Below the pieces are notes generated by a model, which had not been told where the DNA came from, made no database searches, and saw nothing but the letters and a program-made list of their open reading frames with translations. Made by a program: the position numbers and the translations under genes. This document shows positions 1 to 7,048 of a stretch of 9,434 nucleotides of DNA, piece after piece. Within the stretch, counting starts at the first letter, position 1. Each line of letters opens with the position of its first letter. The DNA is from Methanoregula sp. (GTDB lineage Archaea > Halobacteriota > Methanomicrobia > Methanomicrobiales > Methanospirillaceae), in NCBI GenBank assembly GCA_003157895.1, contig PMKW01000063.1, forward strand, positions 5,643 through 15,076. The letters run 5' to 3'.

Positions 1-63
1 TACTTCTTGATGTGAATCATCAGCATGTGGAGATGGAGTAACTCTTCCTTTTGCACACTATCA

Positions 64-89
64 CCTTTTCCAAAAGGATTCTATTTTTT
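64..89 (+). terminator. Hairpin plus T-run, probable terminator of an upstream gene
   Basis: CCTTTT (64-69) and AAAAGG (72-77) form a perfect 6-bp inverted repeat with a 2-base centre. A run of six T follows at 84-89. This resembles a terminator for a plus-strand gene lying left of the window. The T-run alone would suffice in archaea, so the hairpin may be incidental. Confidence 0.4.
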
Positions 90-96
90 GTTGTGC

Positions 97-104
97 ACAT
101 ATAC
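97..104 (+). promoter_or_regulatory. TATA-like element upstream of the ADP-ribosylglycohydrolase gene
   Basis: ACATATAC is centred about 32 bases before the chosen ATG at 133. In archaea transcription usually starts about 25 bases after the box, which here would leave a very short leader. A GGTGA at 110-114 resembles a Shine-Dalgarno element but lies about 18 bases from the ATG, too far to be convincing. A second, more canonical TTTATATC at 118-125 is too close to the start to serve this ATG. Confidence 0.3.
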
Positions 105-132
105 CTTATTGGTGAGGTTTATATCAGGTACG

Positions 133-1083
133 ATGCGGCACGTGGGATCGCTGGTTGCGCTTGCAATGGGGGACGCACTGGGTGCGCCTTTGGAAGGATC
201 TCGACAGCCTGAAGTCTGGTTGACAGAATACCGCCCCGGGGGCCGCCATTCCAGAAAAAAAGGTGAATTTACCGACGACACTCTGCAGGCAATTGCGGTC
301 GCGGAATCGCTGGTTGCATGCAGGGGCTTTTGTGAAAAAGACCTTGTAGACAAATTATCTGTCAGCTATATTCAAAAACCGGAATGGTTTGGTCCTACAT
401 CAACTTTGTTCTTTGATCTTGTGCGATCCGGGACCGTGCCGCACCATGCCGCACTGCTCGTACATAAGAAAAACCATGGCAGCCGGACGAACGGGAGCGT
501 TATGCGGGGGTTCCCGCTCGGGATCTTCTATCCCGCCCCGGAAGTATACGAAGTCAGCTTAACCTGTTCCCGGCTCACGCACTATGACCCGGTCGGGGGT
601 CACTGCTCCGCGTTCCTGAACGTGATGGTGAGCGACATGTGCCGGGGGTCGTTACGGGCTGTCGCGTTCCGGCATGCACGTTCGCTCTGTACAAATGATG
701 AGGTACATGCGGTGCTGGGAAGCTATGACCACTATGATCCGGATCCTTCCTTAGATAGTGTGCTTTGTTCGCATGCGGCACTCTATTCATTCATGCATGC
801 AAAGTCTGCCGAAATGGCCATCCTCTCCGCGGTCAATCTCGGCGGGGATGCGGATACGGTGGGTGCATGTACCGGGGCACTGGCAGGGGCATGCTGGGGG
901 CTTGATGCTCTGCCGGAGCGGTGGCGGAACGGGTTGGAGCGGTACGACGAGCTGGTGCAGCTGGCTCTGCAACTCTGGTCGATAAAAGAAGATGCGAAAG
1001 TCAGAGGACCCCTTACGCCGGCCGGATCTCCACCAGCTTCAGCGACCGGCCCTTATCGCAGATATCCGACGCATTGCCGATAA
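133..1083 (+). CDS. ADP-ribosylglycohydrolase family protein (DraG/ARH-like)
   Basis: Predicted 316-residue cytoplasmic hydrolase that cleaves ADP-ribose from a modified protein or small molecule in a metal-dependent reaction. All the family landmarks are visible: GDALGAPLEG at 13-22, the metal-binding TDDT at 47-50, an NGSVMRG motif in the first half, a THYDP motif in the middle, and NLGGDADT at 235-242 followed by the glycine/alanine-rich helix. The frame is open from base 25, but the ATG at 133 begins exactly where the conserved first helix should begin, so the 36 extra residues are excluded. The last 25 or so residues, after ALQLWSI, are Pro/Ala/Arg-rich and are encoded opposite the end of the convergent UPF0179 gene. 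They look like a non-homologous extension. The substrate is unknown; DraG-type removal of ADP-ribose from nitrogenase reductase is one option, but no nitrogen-fixation gene is in view. Confidence 0.9.
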   Translation: MRHVGSLVALAMGDALGAPLEGSRQPEVWLTEYRPGGRHSRKKGEFTDDTLQAIAVAESLVACRGFCEKDLVDKLSVSYIQKPEWFGPTSTLFFDLVRSGTVPHHAALLVHKKNHGSRTNGSVMRGFPLGIFYPAPEVYEVSLTCSRLTHYDPVGGHCSAFLNVMVSDMCRGSLRAVAFRHARSLCTNDEVHAVLGSYDHYDPDPSLDSVLCSHAALYSFMHAKSAEMAILSAVNLGGDADTVGACTGALAGACWGLDALPERWRNGLERYDELVQLALQLWSIKEDAKVRGPLTPAGSPPASATGPYRRYPTHCR

Positions 1084-1459
1084 CATCGGTGACAACGTAC
1101 TTTTCTCCCTCAACCACCCCTTCCGGCCTGCAGAGCGAAAAACTCCGGCAGTCGCTCTTGTTGCAGGAGATCTCGGGCCTGATCCTGGAGTTGACGATCG
1201 CCATCTCGGGGGTTATGAGCATGGTGATCGGGGCATCCGTCACCTCGACCGCGGTCGCCCCGTTGAAGTGCACGGCACACTCGTGGTGCGTTGTCCGGAC
1301 CGTGACGATGCGGTACTTCCTCCCTTTCTGGAGGTTGTTGCAGGCCTTCTTCACCTTGCAGGCATCGCAGGCAGCGACCTCTCCCTCATAGATGAATTCT
1401 GTGCCCGGCTTTGCGAGCACGGTGCCGACCAGCGTGACCTTCGTCTTTATGTCTGCCAT
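1013..1459 (-). CDS. UPF0179 family cysteine-rich protein
   Basis: A 148-residue protein recognised as UPF0179, a family of unknown function conserved in euryarchaea. It has eight cysteines, at 31, 34, 40, 61, 99, 104, 110 and 134. They cluster as CxxC-x5-C near the N-terminus and C-x4-C-x5-C near 99-110, which suggests binding of zinc or an iron-sulfur cluster; this is inference. No signal peptide or membrane segment is visible, so it is probably cytoplasmic. It begins 5 bases after the stop of egsA and is very likely co-transcribed with it. A purine-rich GAGGAG that overlaps the egsA stop can act as its ribosome binding site, hinting at translational coupling. Its last 71 bases overlap the tail of the convergent ADP-ribosylglycohydrolase gene. 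Confidence 0.88.
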   Translation of the reverse strand: MADIKTKVTLVGTVLAKPGTEFIYEGEVAACDACKVKKACNNLQKGRKYRIVTVRTTHHECAVHFNGATAVEVTDAPITMLITPEMAIVNSRIRPEISCNKSDCRSFSLCRPEGVVEGEKYVVTDVIGNASDICDKGRSLKLVEIRPA

Positions 1460-1464
1460 GAACC

Positions 1465-2553
1465 TTACTCCTCATACAGCATGTGCACGAGTTTCTCTGC
1501 AGATTCTTTTGTCAGTCCCATATCGAATATGGTAAAGCGCTCGGGACGGATAGTCTTTGCCATCAGGAGTGCTTCGACCGCAACGGCATCATCGATCCCG
1601 ACATCCGCGGGAGTCACCGGTGCCCCGATGGTTTTTAAAGACGAGCGGATGCCCCGCCAGTCGCCGCCGTGGAGGTACATCGAGATGATCGTCCCGATCC
1701 CGCAGCTCTCCCCGTGGAGTGCCTTGCCGGGCGCGAGCCGGTCCAGCGCATGGGAGAACTTGTGCTCCCCGCCGCTTGCCGGCCGGGACGAACCGGCGAT
1801 GCTCATCGCAACCCCGCTCGATACCAGGGCCTTCACGACCAGCCATGCCGACTCCTCCTGGTGCGGTCTGATCAGGTGGGCGTCCTTCACCAGGATCTCG
1901 GCGGTCATCTTCGAGAGGGTAATCGCATATTCGCTGATAGGTTCGCCTTTCACCCGGTGGGCGAGCTCCCAGTCGAGGATTGCCGTATAATTGGAGATAA
2001 CATCCGCACAGCCGGCCGCGAGAAGACGGTGTGGGGCGGAGGCGATGATCCCGGTATCGGCAACGATCGCAACCGGGGGCTGGGCTTCGAGCGAGGAATG
2101 GCCCGCTTCCGTGGCAACCGAGGCACGGGCGGAGGCGATCCCGTCGTGCGACGCTGCCGTGGGGACCGATATGAACGGGAGGTCGAGGTTGAACGAGACG
2201 ATCTTCGCGGTATCGATCACCCGCCCGCCCCCGACACCGATCAGGAAGTCCGCACCTTTTGCGGCCTTCTCGGCCTTCTTGATGACCGGTGCGGTGATCT
2301 CTTCGGCAAGGAAGGGTTTTACCTTATAATCGTCCGAAAGGATCTTCATTACGGTATTGCCGGCCAGCTTCATGGTCCCCCTGCCGGAGACGAGGAGCGC
2401 AGACGAACCGAGCTTGAGATCTTTGCATACCGCCGGCAACTGCCAGAGCACGTCATGGCCGATCACGACATCGCGGGGGAGCTGCATCCATTTGGACTTG
2501 TCAAAGAGCCGGGGTTTCAGTAATTTTATTGCATCTGCGCTCATTGTGATCAT
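1465..2553 (-). CDS. egsA: sn-glycerol-1-phosphate dehydrogenase, NAD(P)-dependent
   Basis: Cytoplasmic enzyme of about 360 residues that reduces dihydroxyacetone phosphate to sn-glycerol-1-phosphate, the first committed step of archaeal membrane lipid synthesis. It belongs to the iron/zinc alcohol dehydrogenase-glycerol dehydrogenase superfamily. The nucleotide-binding segment GVGGGRVIDTAK is at 106-117 and PTAASHDGIASA is at 131-142. Likely zinc ligands are D184 (in GCADVIS), H264 (in GGEHKFSH) and H280 (in ALHGES). Length is normal for the family. The frame starts with ATG at 2553; a second ATG three codons in (2544) is equally possible. The first start lies only 2 bp from the divergent DUF63 start, so the promoter must lie inside that gene. 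It is the first gene of a leftward pair with UPF0179. Confidence 0.95.
   Translation of the reverse strand: MITMSADAIKLLKPRLFDKSKWMQLPRDVVIGHDVLWQLPAVCKDLKLGSSALLVSGRGTMKLAGNTVMKILSDDYKVKPFLAEEITAPVIKKAEKAAKGADFLIGVGGGRVIDTAKIVSFNLDLPFISVPTAASHDGIASARASVATEAGHSSLEAQPPVAIVADTGIIASAPHRLLAAGCADVISNYTAILDWELAHRVKGEPISEYAITLSKMTAEILVKDAHLIRPHQEESAWLVVKALVSSGVAMSIAGSSRPASGGEHKFSHALDRLAPGKALHGESCGIGTIISMYLHGGDWRGIRSSLKTIGAPVTPADVGIDDAVAVEALLMAKTIRPERFTIFDMGLTKESAEKLVHMLYEE
2521..2530 (+). promoter_or_regulatory. TATA-like element for the DUF63-SpoIIM-proS cluster, inside egsA
   Basis: TAATTTTATT is centred about 30 bases upstream of the DUF63 ATG at 2556 and lies within the egsA coding sequence. 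The distance would place the transcript start within a few bases of the ATG, giving an almost leaderless mRNA. GTGATC at 2546-2551, four bases before the ATG, also matches part of the archaeal Shine-Dalgarno consensus, so initiation with a short leader is an alternative. Confidence 0.35.
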
Positions 2554-2555
2554 GG

Positions 2556-3404
2556 ATGATTAGTGATTTCTTCTACAAATATTACATCGATCCCATACGA
2601 TACGAACAGCCCTATAATGCGGTCGAGACAATCACGTACGCCCTCATCCTCATAGCTGCGCTCTACCTCATCTATCGCTGGTTCAACAGTTCGAACTTCA
2701 GAGTCGATGGACGGTTCGTGCTCGCCACCATCCCTTACGTGATCTTCGGGGGTGTCCTCAGGGTAGTCCAGGACACCCACATGATCCAGTCCGACGCCCA
2801 GTTTGCGATAGTCACACCGTTCATCTACTTTGTTATCTTTGCCTACACGTTTGGCATCCTCCTCTTCTCCCGATACCTGGAGAGGCAGCATATTGTCGAT
2901 GATTACCTGAAGGTCTATGCAGGTGCCGGTATCTTTTCGACATTTATTGCCGCCCTCATCCTGCTTGCCTGGAGCCAGACGCATAACGGCGTCGACCTCT
3001 TCATTCTGGGGATCATCGTGCTCATGGCAGTCACCGCCACGCTCATCGTATGGGCTGTCATGCGGTACGTGCTCTCGTGGACGTATGTTTCCTACCCGCT
3101 TTACCTCACCCTCCTCTTCGGCCAGCTGCTGGACGCCAGTGCGACCAGCTATGGCATCGACTTCCACCCCCATGTCACCTATGTCGAGCAGCACGTGGTC
3201 GGTTCCGCCCTCATCAACCTGACCGGCACGGCCTTTGTCATGTATCCCTTAAAACTCATCGTGCTGTTCCCGGCCATTTACGTGATGCAGATGTACCGGA
3301 AAGAGGCGAACCCCACGTTTTGGCACCTCGTGCTGCTCGCGATGATCGTTGTCGGGTTTGCACCGGGGGTACGGGACATGATCCGGATGGTACTGTATGT
3401 CTGA
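2556..3404 (+). CDS. DUF63 family polytopic membrane protein
   Basis: A 282-residue protein recognised as DUF63, an archaeal integral membrane family of unknown function. About seven or eight hydrophobic segments are visible, roughly 24-43, 54-72, 84-104, 120-140, 146-170, 178-195, 219-245 and 256-279. Family-like features are the N-terminal YYIDPI..EQPYNAVETITYA segment, the polar QLLDASATSYGID stretch at 190-202 followed by YVEQHVVG, and the C-terminal GFAPGVRDMIRM. Polar and charged residues inside hydrophobic surroundings suggest a channel, transport or intramembrane catalytic role, but that is speculation. A stop codon 9 bases upstream in frame makes ATG 2556 the first possible ATG. It is the first gene of a rightward cluster and overlaps the next gene by 8 bases. 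Confidence 0.85.
   Translation: MISDFFYKYYIDPIRYEQPYNAVETITYALILIAALYLIYRWFNSSNFRVDGRFVLATIPYVIFGGVLRVVQDTHMIQSDAQFAIVTPFIYFVIFAYTFGILLFSRYLERQHIVDDYLKVYAGAGIFSTFIAALILLAWSQTHNGVDLFILGIIVLMAVTATLIVWAVMRYVLSWTYVSYPLYLTLLFGQLLDASATSYGIDFHPHVTYVEQHVVGSALINLTGTAFVMYPLKLIVLFPAIYVMQMYRKEANPTFWHLVLLAMIVVGFAPGVRDMIRMVLYV
2577..2584 (-). promoter_or_regulatory. TATA-like element for egsA, inside the DUF63 gene
   Basis: On the minus strand TAATATTT lies 24-31 bases upstream of the egsA ATG at 2553. The spacing fits a leaderless transcript starting at or next to the start codon. It sits inside the first ten codons of the DUF63 gene, as it must because the two start codons are 2 bp apart. The match is compositional only. 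Confidence 0.35.
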
Positions 3405-3963
3405 TTCCCAGCTTGCGAATGCCATCACCATCACGCTCCTCCTTTTTCTTGCCACCGTGATGATTGGCTGGGTCGGATCGGCACAGAACCCTTCCATTGG
3501 AGAGGAACTCATCAAACTCTTCGACAAAGAGGTTGCCAGCCAGATGGACGGAAAGAACCCTTTTGATATGTGCGTTAAGATCTTTTTCAACAACCTCGAG
3601 GCATGCATCCTGCTCTTTTTAGGCGGTGCAACCTTCGGGATCATCACGATCTTCATCATGAGCCTGAACGGGATCGTGATCGGTGCCATCATCGAGATCG
3701 TCCATACGGACCACACCCCCCTTTTTGTTGCCGCCGCCATCCTCCCGCACGGCATCTTCGAGATCCCGGCCTTCATCCTTTCCGGGGCCATCGGGATCCT
3801 CCTTGCCCAGTCGTTGATCGCGGAGTGGTATGGCAAAGGGGATGCGGCGGCGGATGCCCGCCGGTTCGGCCGGTTGTTCATCCTGTACGTCCTGCCGCTG
3901 CTCGTCATCGCCGCGTATGTCGAGGCTTTTATAACGCCGGTTGTCATACATTTAGTAGCTTAA
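3397..3963 (+). CDS. Stage II sporulation protein M (SpoIIM)/DUF95-like membrane protein
   Basis: A 188-residue membrane protein of the SpoIIM family, which in Bacillus helps membrane migration during engulfment; archaea do not sporulate and its role there is unknown. An N-terminal helix (about 8-27) is followed by a soluble stretch with FFNN at 63-66 and then about four more helices. Family hallmarks are present: the NG pair at 91-92, [11 protein letters not shown] at 116-126, and the closing YVEAFITP at 174-181. The start overlaps the end of the DUF63 gene by 8 bases, pointing to translational coupling and perhaps a joint membrane complex. proS follows 10 bases after its stop. Confidence 0.85.
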   Translation: MSDSQLANAITITLLLFLATVMIGWVGSAQNPSIGEELIKLFDKEVASQMDGKNPFDMCVKIFFNNLEACILLFLGGATFGIITIFIMSLNGIVIGAIIEIVHTDHTPLFVAAAILPHGIFEIPAFILSGAIGILLAQSLIAEWYGKGDAAADARRFGRLFILYVLPLLVIAAYVEAFITPVVIHLVA

Positions 3964-3973
3964 GAGGACCCCC

Positions 3974-5410
3974 ATGGACGACGAAAACGGCACCCTGCCG
4001 CCCAAGCAGGACTTTTCGGGATGGTATAACGATATTCTCTGGCGGGCCGAGATCATGGATGTCCGCTACCCGGTCAAGGGGCTCTATGTCTGGTACCCGT
4101 ACGGGTTTGCGATCCGCAAGTTCGTATATACCCGGCTCCGCGATCTCCTCGACCGGGATCACCAGGAGACGCTCTTCCCGCTCCTCATTCCCGAACAGGA
4201 GTTCATGAAGGAGGCCGAGCACATCAGGGGATTCGAGGACGAGGTTTACTGGGTGACGCATGGCGGGATGACGCCGCTTGACGTGAAACTCGCCCTTCGT
4301 CCCACGAGCGAGACTGCAATCTACCCGATCTATGCGCTCTGGCTCCGCTCGCACGCCGACCTGCCGATGAAGTACTACCAGATTGTGAACACTTTCCGGT
4401 ACGAGACCAAGCAGACCCGGCCGATGATCCGGGCGCGGGAGATCACTTCCTTCATGGAGTCCCACACGGTCCATGCAACGTGGGACGAGGCGGAGGCTCA
4501 GGTGGAATACGAACTCGGGCTTACGAAAGAGTTCTACGACGGGCTCTGCATCCCGATCACCATCTCGAAGCGCCCGGACTGGGACAAGTTCCCGGGCGCC
4601 GACTACACGATTGCGGTAGACGCGATCATGCCGGGCGGAAGGACCCTCCAGTGCGGCACGGTCCACCACCTCGGTACACACTTCTCGAAGACTTTTTCCA
4701 TCACGTACGAAGACAAGGACGGGAACCAGCAGCTGGCAAACCAGACCTGTTACGGGATCTCGGAGCGGTGCATCGCTGCGCTCCTTAGCATGCACGGCGA
4801 TGACAAGGGGCTTATCCTCCCGCCGGCCATTGCACCGGTCCAGGCGGTCATTGTCCCGATCACGATTGGGAAGCGGCATGAGGACGTGCTCGCGGCTGCA
4901 CAGAAACTGGAAGCCGACTTAAAAGCCGCCGGCTTGCGGGTAAAGATGGATACCCGTGACATGCGGCCCGGGGCAAAGTACTACTGGTGGGAGCTCCGGG
5001 GCGTGCCGCTCCGGCTCGAACTGGGCCCGAGAGACCTCGATGGCGGCAACGTGATGGCTGTCAGGCGTACGGGCGAAAAGAGCCAGATCAGGCTTGCAAC
5101 TGTGTGCGATGGCGTGACTAAGGTACTTGCTGAAATTACGGAATCGATCCGGGCAAAAGCCGAGGAGCACACGAAGTCGCACCTCTGCTCCGTAGACTCG
5201 ATGGACACCCTGAACGCTGCCCTCAACAACGGTAAGGTCGCGGTCGTTCACTGGTGCCAGAAGCGGGAATGTGGGAACGCAATCGAGGAAATGGCGAACT
5301 CCTCAATCCTCGGCACGGACGTCCGCTCTCCCTATGTCTCTTCAACCACGGGTCCCTGCATTGTCTGTAAAAAGCCGGGGAAGGCGACCCTTGTCGGGCG
5401 GACGTACTGA
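3974..5410 (+). CDS. proS: Prolyl-tRNA synthetase, archaeal/eukaryotic type
   Basis: Class II aminoacyl-tRNA synthetase that attaches proline to tRNA-Pro in the cytoplasm. At 478 residues it has the length of the archaeal form without the bacterial editing insertion. The motif 1 region includes a stretch reading [18 protein letters not shown]. Motif 2 contains FRYE at 141-144 followed by [13 protein letters not shown]. Motif 3 begins at GISERC, 261-266. The anticodon-binding domain follows, and a C-terminal domain carries C428, C433, C462 and C465, the expected zinc ligands. The protein ends in the conserved C-terminal tyrosine. GAGG at 3964-3967 lies six bases before the ATG as a good ribosome binding site. 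It is last in the cluster after DUF63 and SpoIIM. Confidence 0.97.
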   Translation: MDDENGTLPPKQDFSGWYNDILWRAEIMDVRYPVKGLYVWYPYGFAIRKFVYTRLRDLLDRDHQETLFPLLIPEQEFMKEAEHIRGFEDEVYWVTHGGMTPLDVKLALRPTSETAIYPIYALWLRSHADLPMKYYQIVNTFRYETKQTRPMIRAREITSFMESHTVHATWDEAEAQVEYELGLTKEFYDGLCIPITISKRPDWDKFPGADYTIAVDAIMPGGRTLQCGTVHHLGTHFSKTFSITYEDKDGNQQLANQTCYGISERCIAALLSMHGDDKGLILPPAIAPVQAVIVPITIGKRHEDVLAAAQKLEADLKAAGLRVKMDTRDMRPGAKYYWWELRGVPLRLELGPRDLDGGNVMAVRRTGEKSQIRLATVCDGVTKVLAEITESIRAKAEEHTKSHLCSVDSMDTLNAALNNGKVAVVHWCQKRECGNAIEEMANSSILGTDVRSPYVSSTTGPCIVCKKPGKATLVGRTY

Positions 5411-5430
5411 TACGGGCTGCAATTCCCGGA

Positions 5431-5460
5431 TTTCACTTTTTATTCAGAGTTCTCTTTTTC
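5431..5460 (+). terminator. T-rich terminator after proS
   Basis: About 20 bases after the proS stop there are two T5 runs (5437-5441 and 5455-5459) within a pyrimidine-rich stretch and no clear hairpin. Archaeal RNA polymerase commonly terminates at such T-rich tracts. Confidence 0.5.
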
Positions 5461-5484
5461 AAAATTTCCTGTTAAAAGGTGTAC

Positions 5485-5507
5485 CCGGTCCTTTCCTGAA
5501 AGGCCGG
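5485..5507. repeat. Hairpin between proS and the PepSY-like gene
   Basis: CCGG (5485-5488), a single bulged T, CCTTT (5490-5494), loop CCTG, AAAGG (5499-5503) and CCGG (5504-5507) make a 9-bp stem with one bulge. No T-run follows directly, so it is not a classical intrinsic terminator. It could stabilise the proS transcript end or be a regulator binding site. Confidence 0.4.
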
Positions 5508-5538
5508 ACCCGGAAAAGAGGACCTGCCCCCAAGGAAA

Positions 5539-5565
5539 CCCCGGTCATTTTTATTAACACCGGGG
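5539..5565 (+). promoter_or_regulatory. TATA-like promoter enclosed by a 7-bp inverted repeat (possible operator)
   Basis: CCCCGGT (5539-5545) and ACCGGGG (5559-5565) form a perfect inverted repeat. Its 13-base interior is AT-rich and contains TTTTTATTAA. A TATA box here predicts a start near 5578, leaving a leader of about 20 bases that includes the GAGG ribosome binding site of the next gene. A dyad around the TATA box is well placed for a dimeric regulator that would block TBP/TFB binding. The box and dyad are seen; regulation is inferred. Confidence 0.45.
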
Positions 5566-5598
5566 ATAGATAATAACGTAAATTATGAGGCTGCGTTT

Positions 5599-6789
5599 GT
5601 GAAAAACGATTCTGACGAGTTTAACGAACCCTATCTTCCGGCACGGTACAAAGAGATTGTGCGGAAAAAGAAACAGCGCCGTCTCTTAAAAAAGATCGGG
5701 ATGATCGCCGTAGCAATCATTGCCGTGGTTGCGGTATACATCATCCTGAGCGGGATTCTCGCGGGATCCCCGCAGCCGGCAGCGTTACCCACACCTGTCG
5801 TAACACCCCTGCAGAATACGGTTGCCGCCACGACCATTGCCACCTCCCTGACGGCAGCCACACCTGCCGTAACGAACCTTCCCACTACGGTAACCACGAT
5901 AAAACCGACCGTAAACACCACCGGAACCGCAACGAATATTTTGGAACCGGTCCAGACTGCCAGTGCAAATACCTACGTGACACCGGCAGGAGACACCAGC
6001 CCGAAGATAACGGAAGCGCAGGCAAAGGAGATCGCCCGGGGGGCATTCCCCGACCTTCCCCCCGGCGACATGACCGTGGAACTGGCAACCACTCCTGACT
6101 TCGGGCGGGTCTGGAAGTACAGCTTGAGCGCCGGCACCACCACCGAAGCTTCCGGCCTCCTGGACGCAGACACCGGCACGGTTGTCACCTTCAACCGCAC
6201 GATCCTCCCCGGCGGACGGTCGCAGAACCCGGTGCTGGGTATGGAGGCTGCCCGCCAGATCGCCGAGAGCACGGTCGACAGCCGGTACAACGGCATCCTC
6301 TCGATTAACTTAAGCGACTCCCGCTATGTCCCGTTATCCACCCCCGGCGGGAACGTTGCCGGGAGTTACCGCTTCATCTACAACCGTATCATACAGGGCT
6401 ATCCCTGCGATGCCGACGGTTTCATCGTGTCCGTGGATGCGATCAGCGGTGCGATAACGGAGTACGTGCAGCGCTGGCAGACCCCGGAGAATGCCTTCAT
6501 GATAGCAGAAGACGTGATGGTTACCAGATCAGAGGCCGTCTACACCGTCCAGGCCAGAGCAAATACCCTGTACCCATCCACCAGCTCCGGGTTCCGCCTC
6601 CTCTCCACCGATATCCGCTGGAAAGACCTCCACGACCCTGCAACCACCCCGCGCCTGTCCAGCATCCCGCTGGCATGGAAGATCGTATTCGATGACGATA
6701 TCATCCGGGCAAAAACGAATCCTACACCGGCTGTCGGCTGGGTGGACGCCCAGAGCGGCGAACTGCTGGAGATCACCTACCAGCACTAG
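5599..6789 (+). CDS. Membrane-anchored extracytoplasmic protein with PepSY-like repeats
   Basis: A 396-residue protein. A cytoplasmic N-terminus with a basic stretch (RKKKQRR around 22-28) precedes one hydrophobic helix at 33-54. Then comes a long Thr/Pro/Ala-rich linker (about 57-130), typical of archaeal surface proteins and likely glycosylated. The rest should lie outside the cell. It contains a PepSY-like unit (about 136-198: ITEAQAKEIA ... WKYSL ... LDADTGTVV) and two related units ending in VDAISGAITEYV (about 212-292) and WVDAQSGELLEI (about 299-394). PepSY and YPEB-like domains are associated with protease inhibition or envelope signalling, but no function can be assigned. The start is GTG at 5599 with GAGG eight bases upstream; the next Met lies in the membrane helix. 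It appears to be a single-gene transcription unit. Confidence 0.8.
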   Translation: MKNDSDEFNEPYLPARYKEIVRKKKQRRLLKKIGMIAVAIIAVVAVYIILSGILAGSPQPAALPTPVVTPLQNTVAATTIATSLTAATPAVTNLPTTVTTIKPTVNTTGTATNILEPVQTASANTYVTPAGDTSPKITEAQAKEIARGAFPDLPPGDMTVELATTPDFGRVWKYSLSAGTTTEASGLLDADTGTVVTFNRTILPGGRSQNPVLGMEAARQIAESTVDSRYNGILSINLSDSRYVPLSTPGGNVAGSYRFIYNRIIQGYPCDADGFIVSVDAISGAITEYVQRWQTPENAFMIAEDVMVTRSEAVYTVQARANTLYPSTSSGFRLLSTDIRWKDLHDPATTPRLSSIPLAWKIVFDDDIIRAKTNPTPAVGWVDAQSGELLEITYQH

Positions 6790-6801
6790 GCCCGGTCAAC
6801 C

Positions 6802-6818
6802 ATTTTTAAAAAAAATTT
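6802..6818. terminator. T5/A8 tract, possible bidirectional terminator
   Basis: ATTTTTAAAAAAAATTT begins 12 bases after the stop of the PepSY-like gene. It gives a T5 run for plus-strand transcripts and a T8 run for transcripts arriving on the minus strand from the small membrane protein gene. No strong hairpin accompanies it. Confidence 0.35.
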
Positions 6819-6848
6819 CCTCTGAAGAAATCATTTGATAGTAATTAT

Positions 6849-7016
6849 GATGCTCTCGGGGCTCTGCCCCCGCCGCTATGGCATCCCCCGATTGCGATTA
6901 TGCCGTATTACCTGTATGCTATCGTGGAGAAATTTCTAATTCAGGTAATGCCGGGGCATCGCAATGCGCCCCCGCCCCCAATAGGGGGCAGGGTTGGCGC
7001 AAGGGGGGAGATCATC
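6849..7016. repeat. Nested imperfect palindrome, MITE-like or structured-RNA element
   Basis: Four inverted-repeat pairs are nested: GATGCTCTC (6849-6857) with GAGATCATC (7008-7016, 8 of 9), CTGCCCCC (6864-6871) with GGGGGCAG (6984-6991), ATTGCGAT (6891-6898) with ATCGCAAT (6958-6965), and ATTACCTG (6907-6914) with CAGGTAAT (6942-6949). The last three pairs share a centre at about 6928. The left arm also has a local GGGGC-TCT-GCCCC hairpin (6858-6870). The right arm has a strong local hairpin at 6966-7000 with GCGCC/GGCGC, CCC/GGG and CCCCC/GGGGG steps. The element sits between genes and is flanked by AT-rich DNA. It may be a miniature inverted-repeat element, a palindromic intergenic repeat or a folded RNA. 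No target-site duplication is evident. Confidence 0.6.
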
Positions 7017-7048
7017 ACGTGAAAAGAGGGTTTCTACAGAGCAAAAAA

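Noticed and set aside
992..2523. Long open frames on the plus strand across UPF0179 and egsA (992-1990 and 1669-2523)
   Set aside because: They lie antisense to two well-recognised genes in GC-rich DNA, where shadow frames are common, and their translations look random and Arg/Pro-rich.
2550..3194. Minus-strand frame of 214 codons opposite the DUF63 gene
   Set aside because: Its Asp/Glu/Val/Arg-rich translation is the expected mirror of a hydrophobic gene, and the DUF63 frame is clearly the real one.
3944..4879. Minus-strand frame of 311 codons opposite proS
   Set aside because: It is antisense to unmistakable prolyl-tRNA synthetase motifs and its composition is that of a shadow frame.
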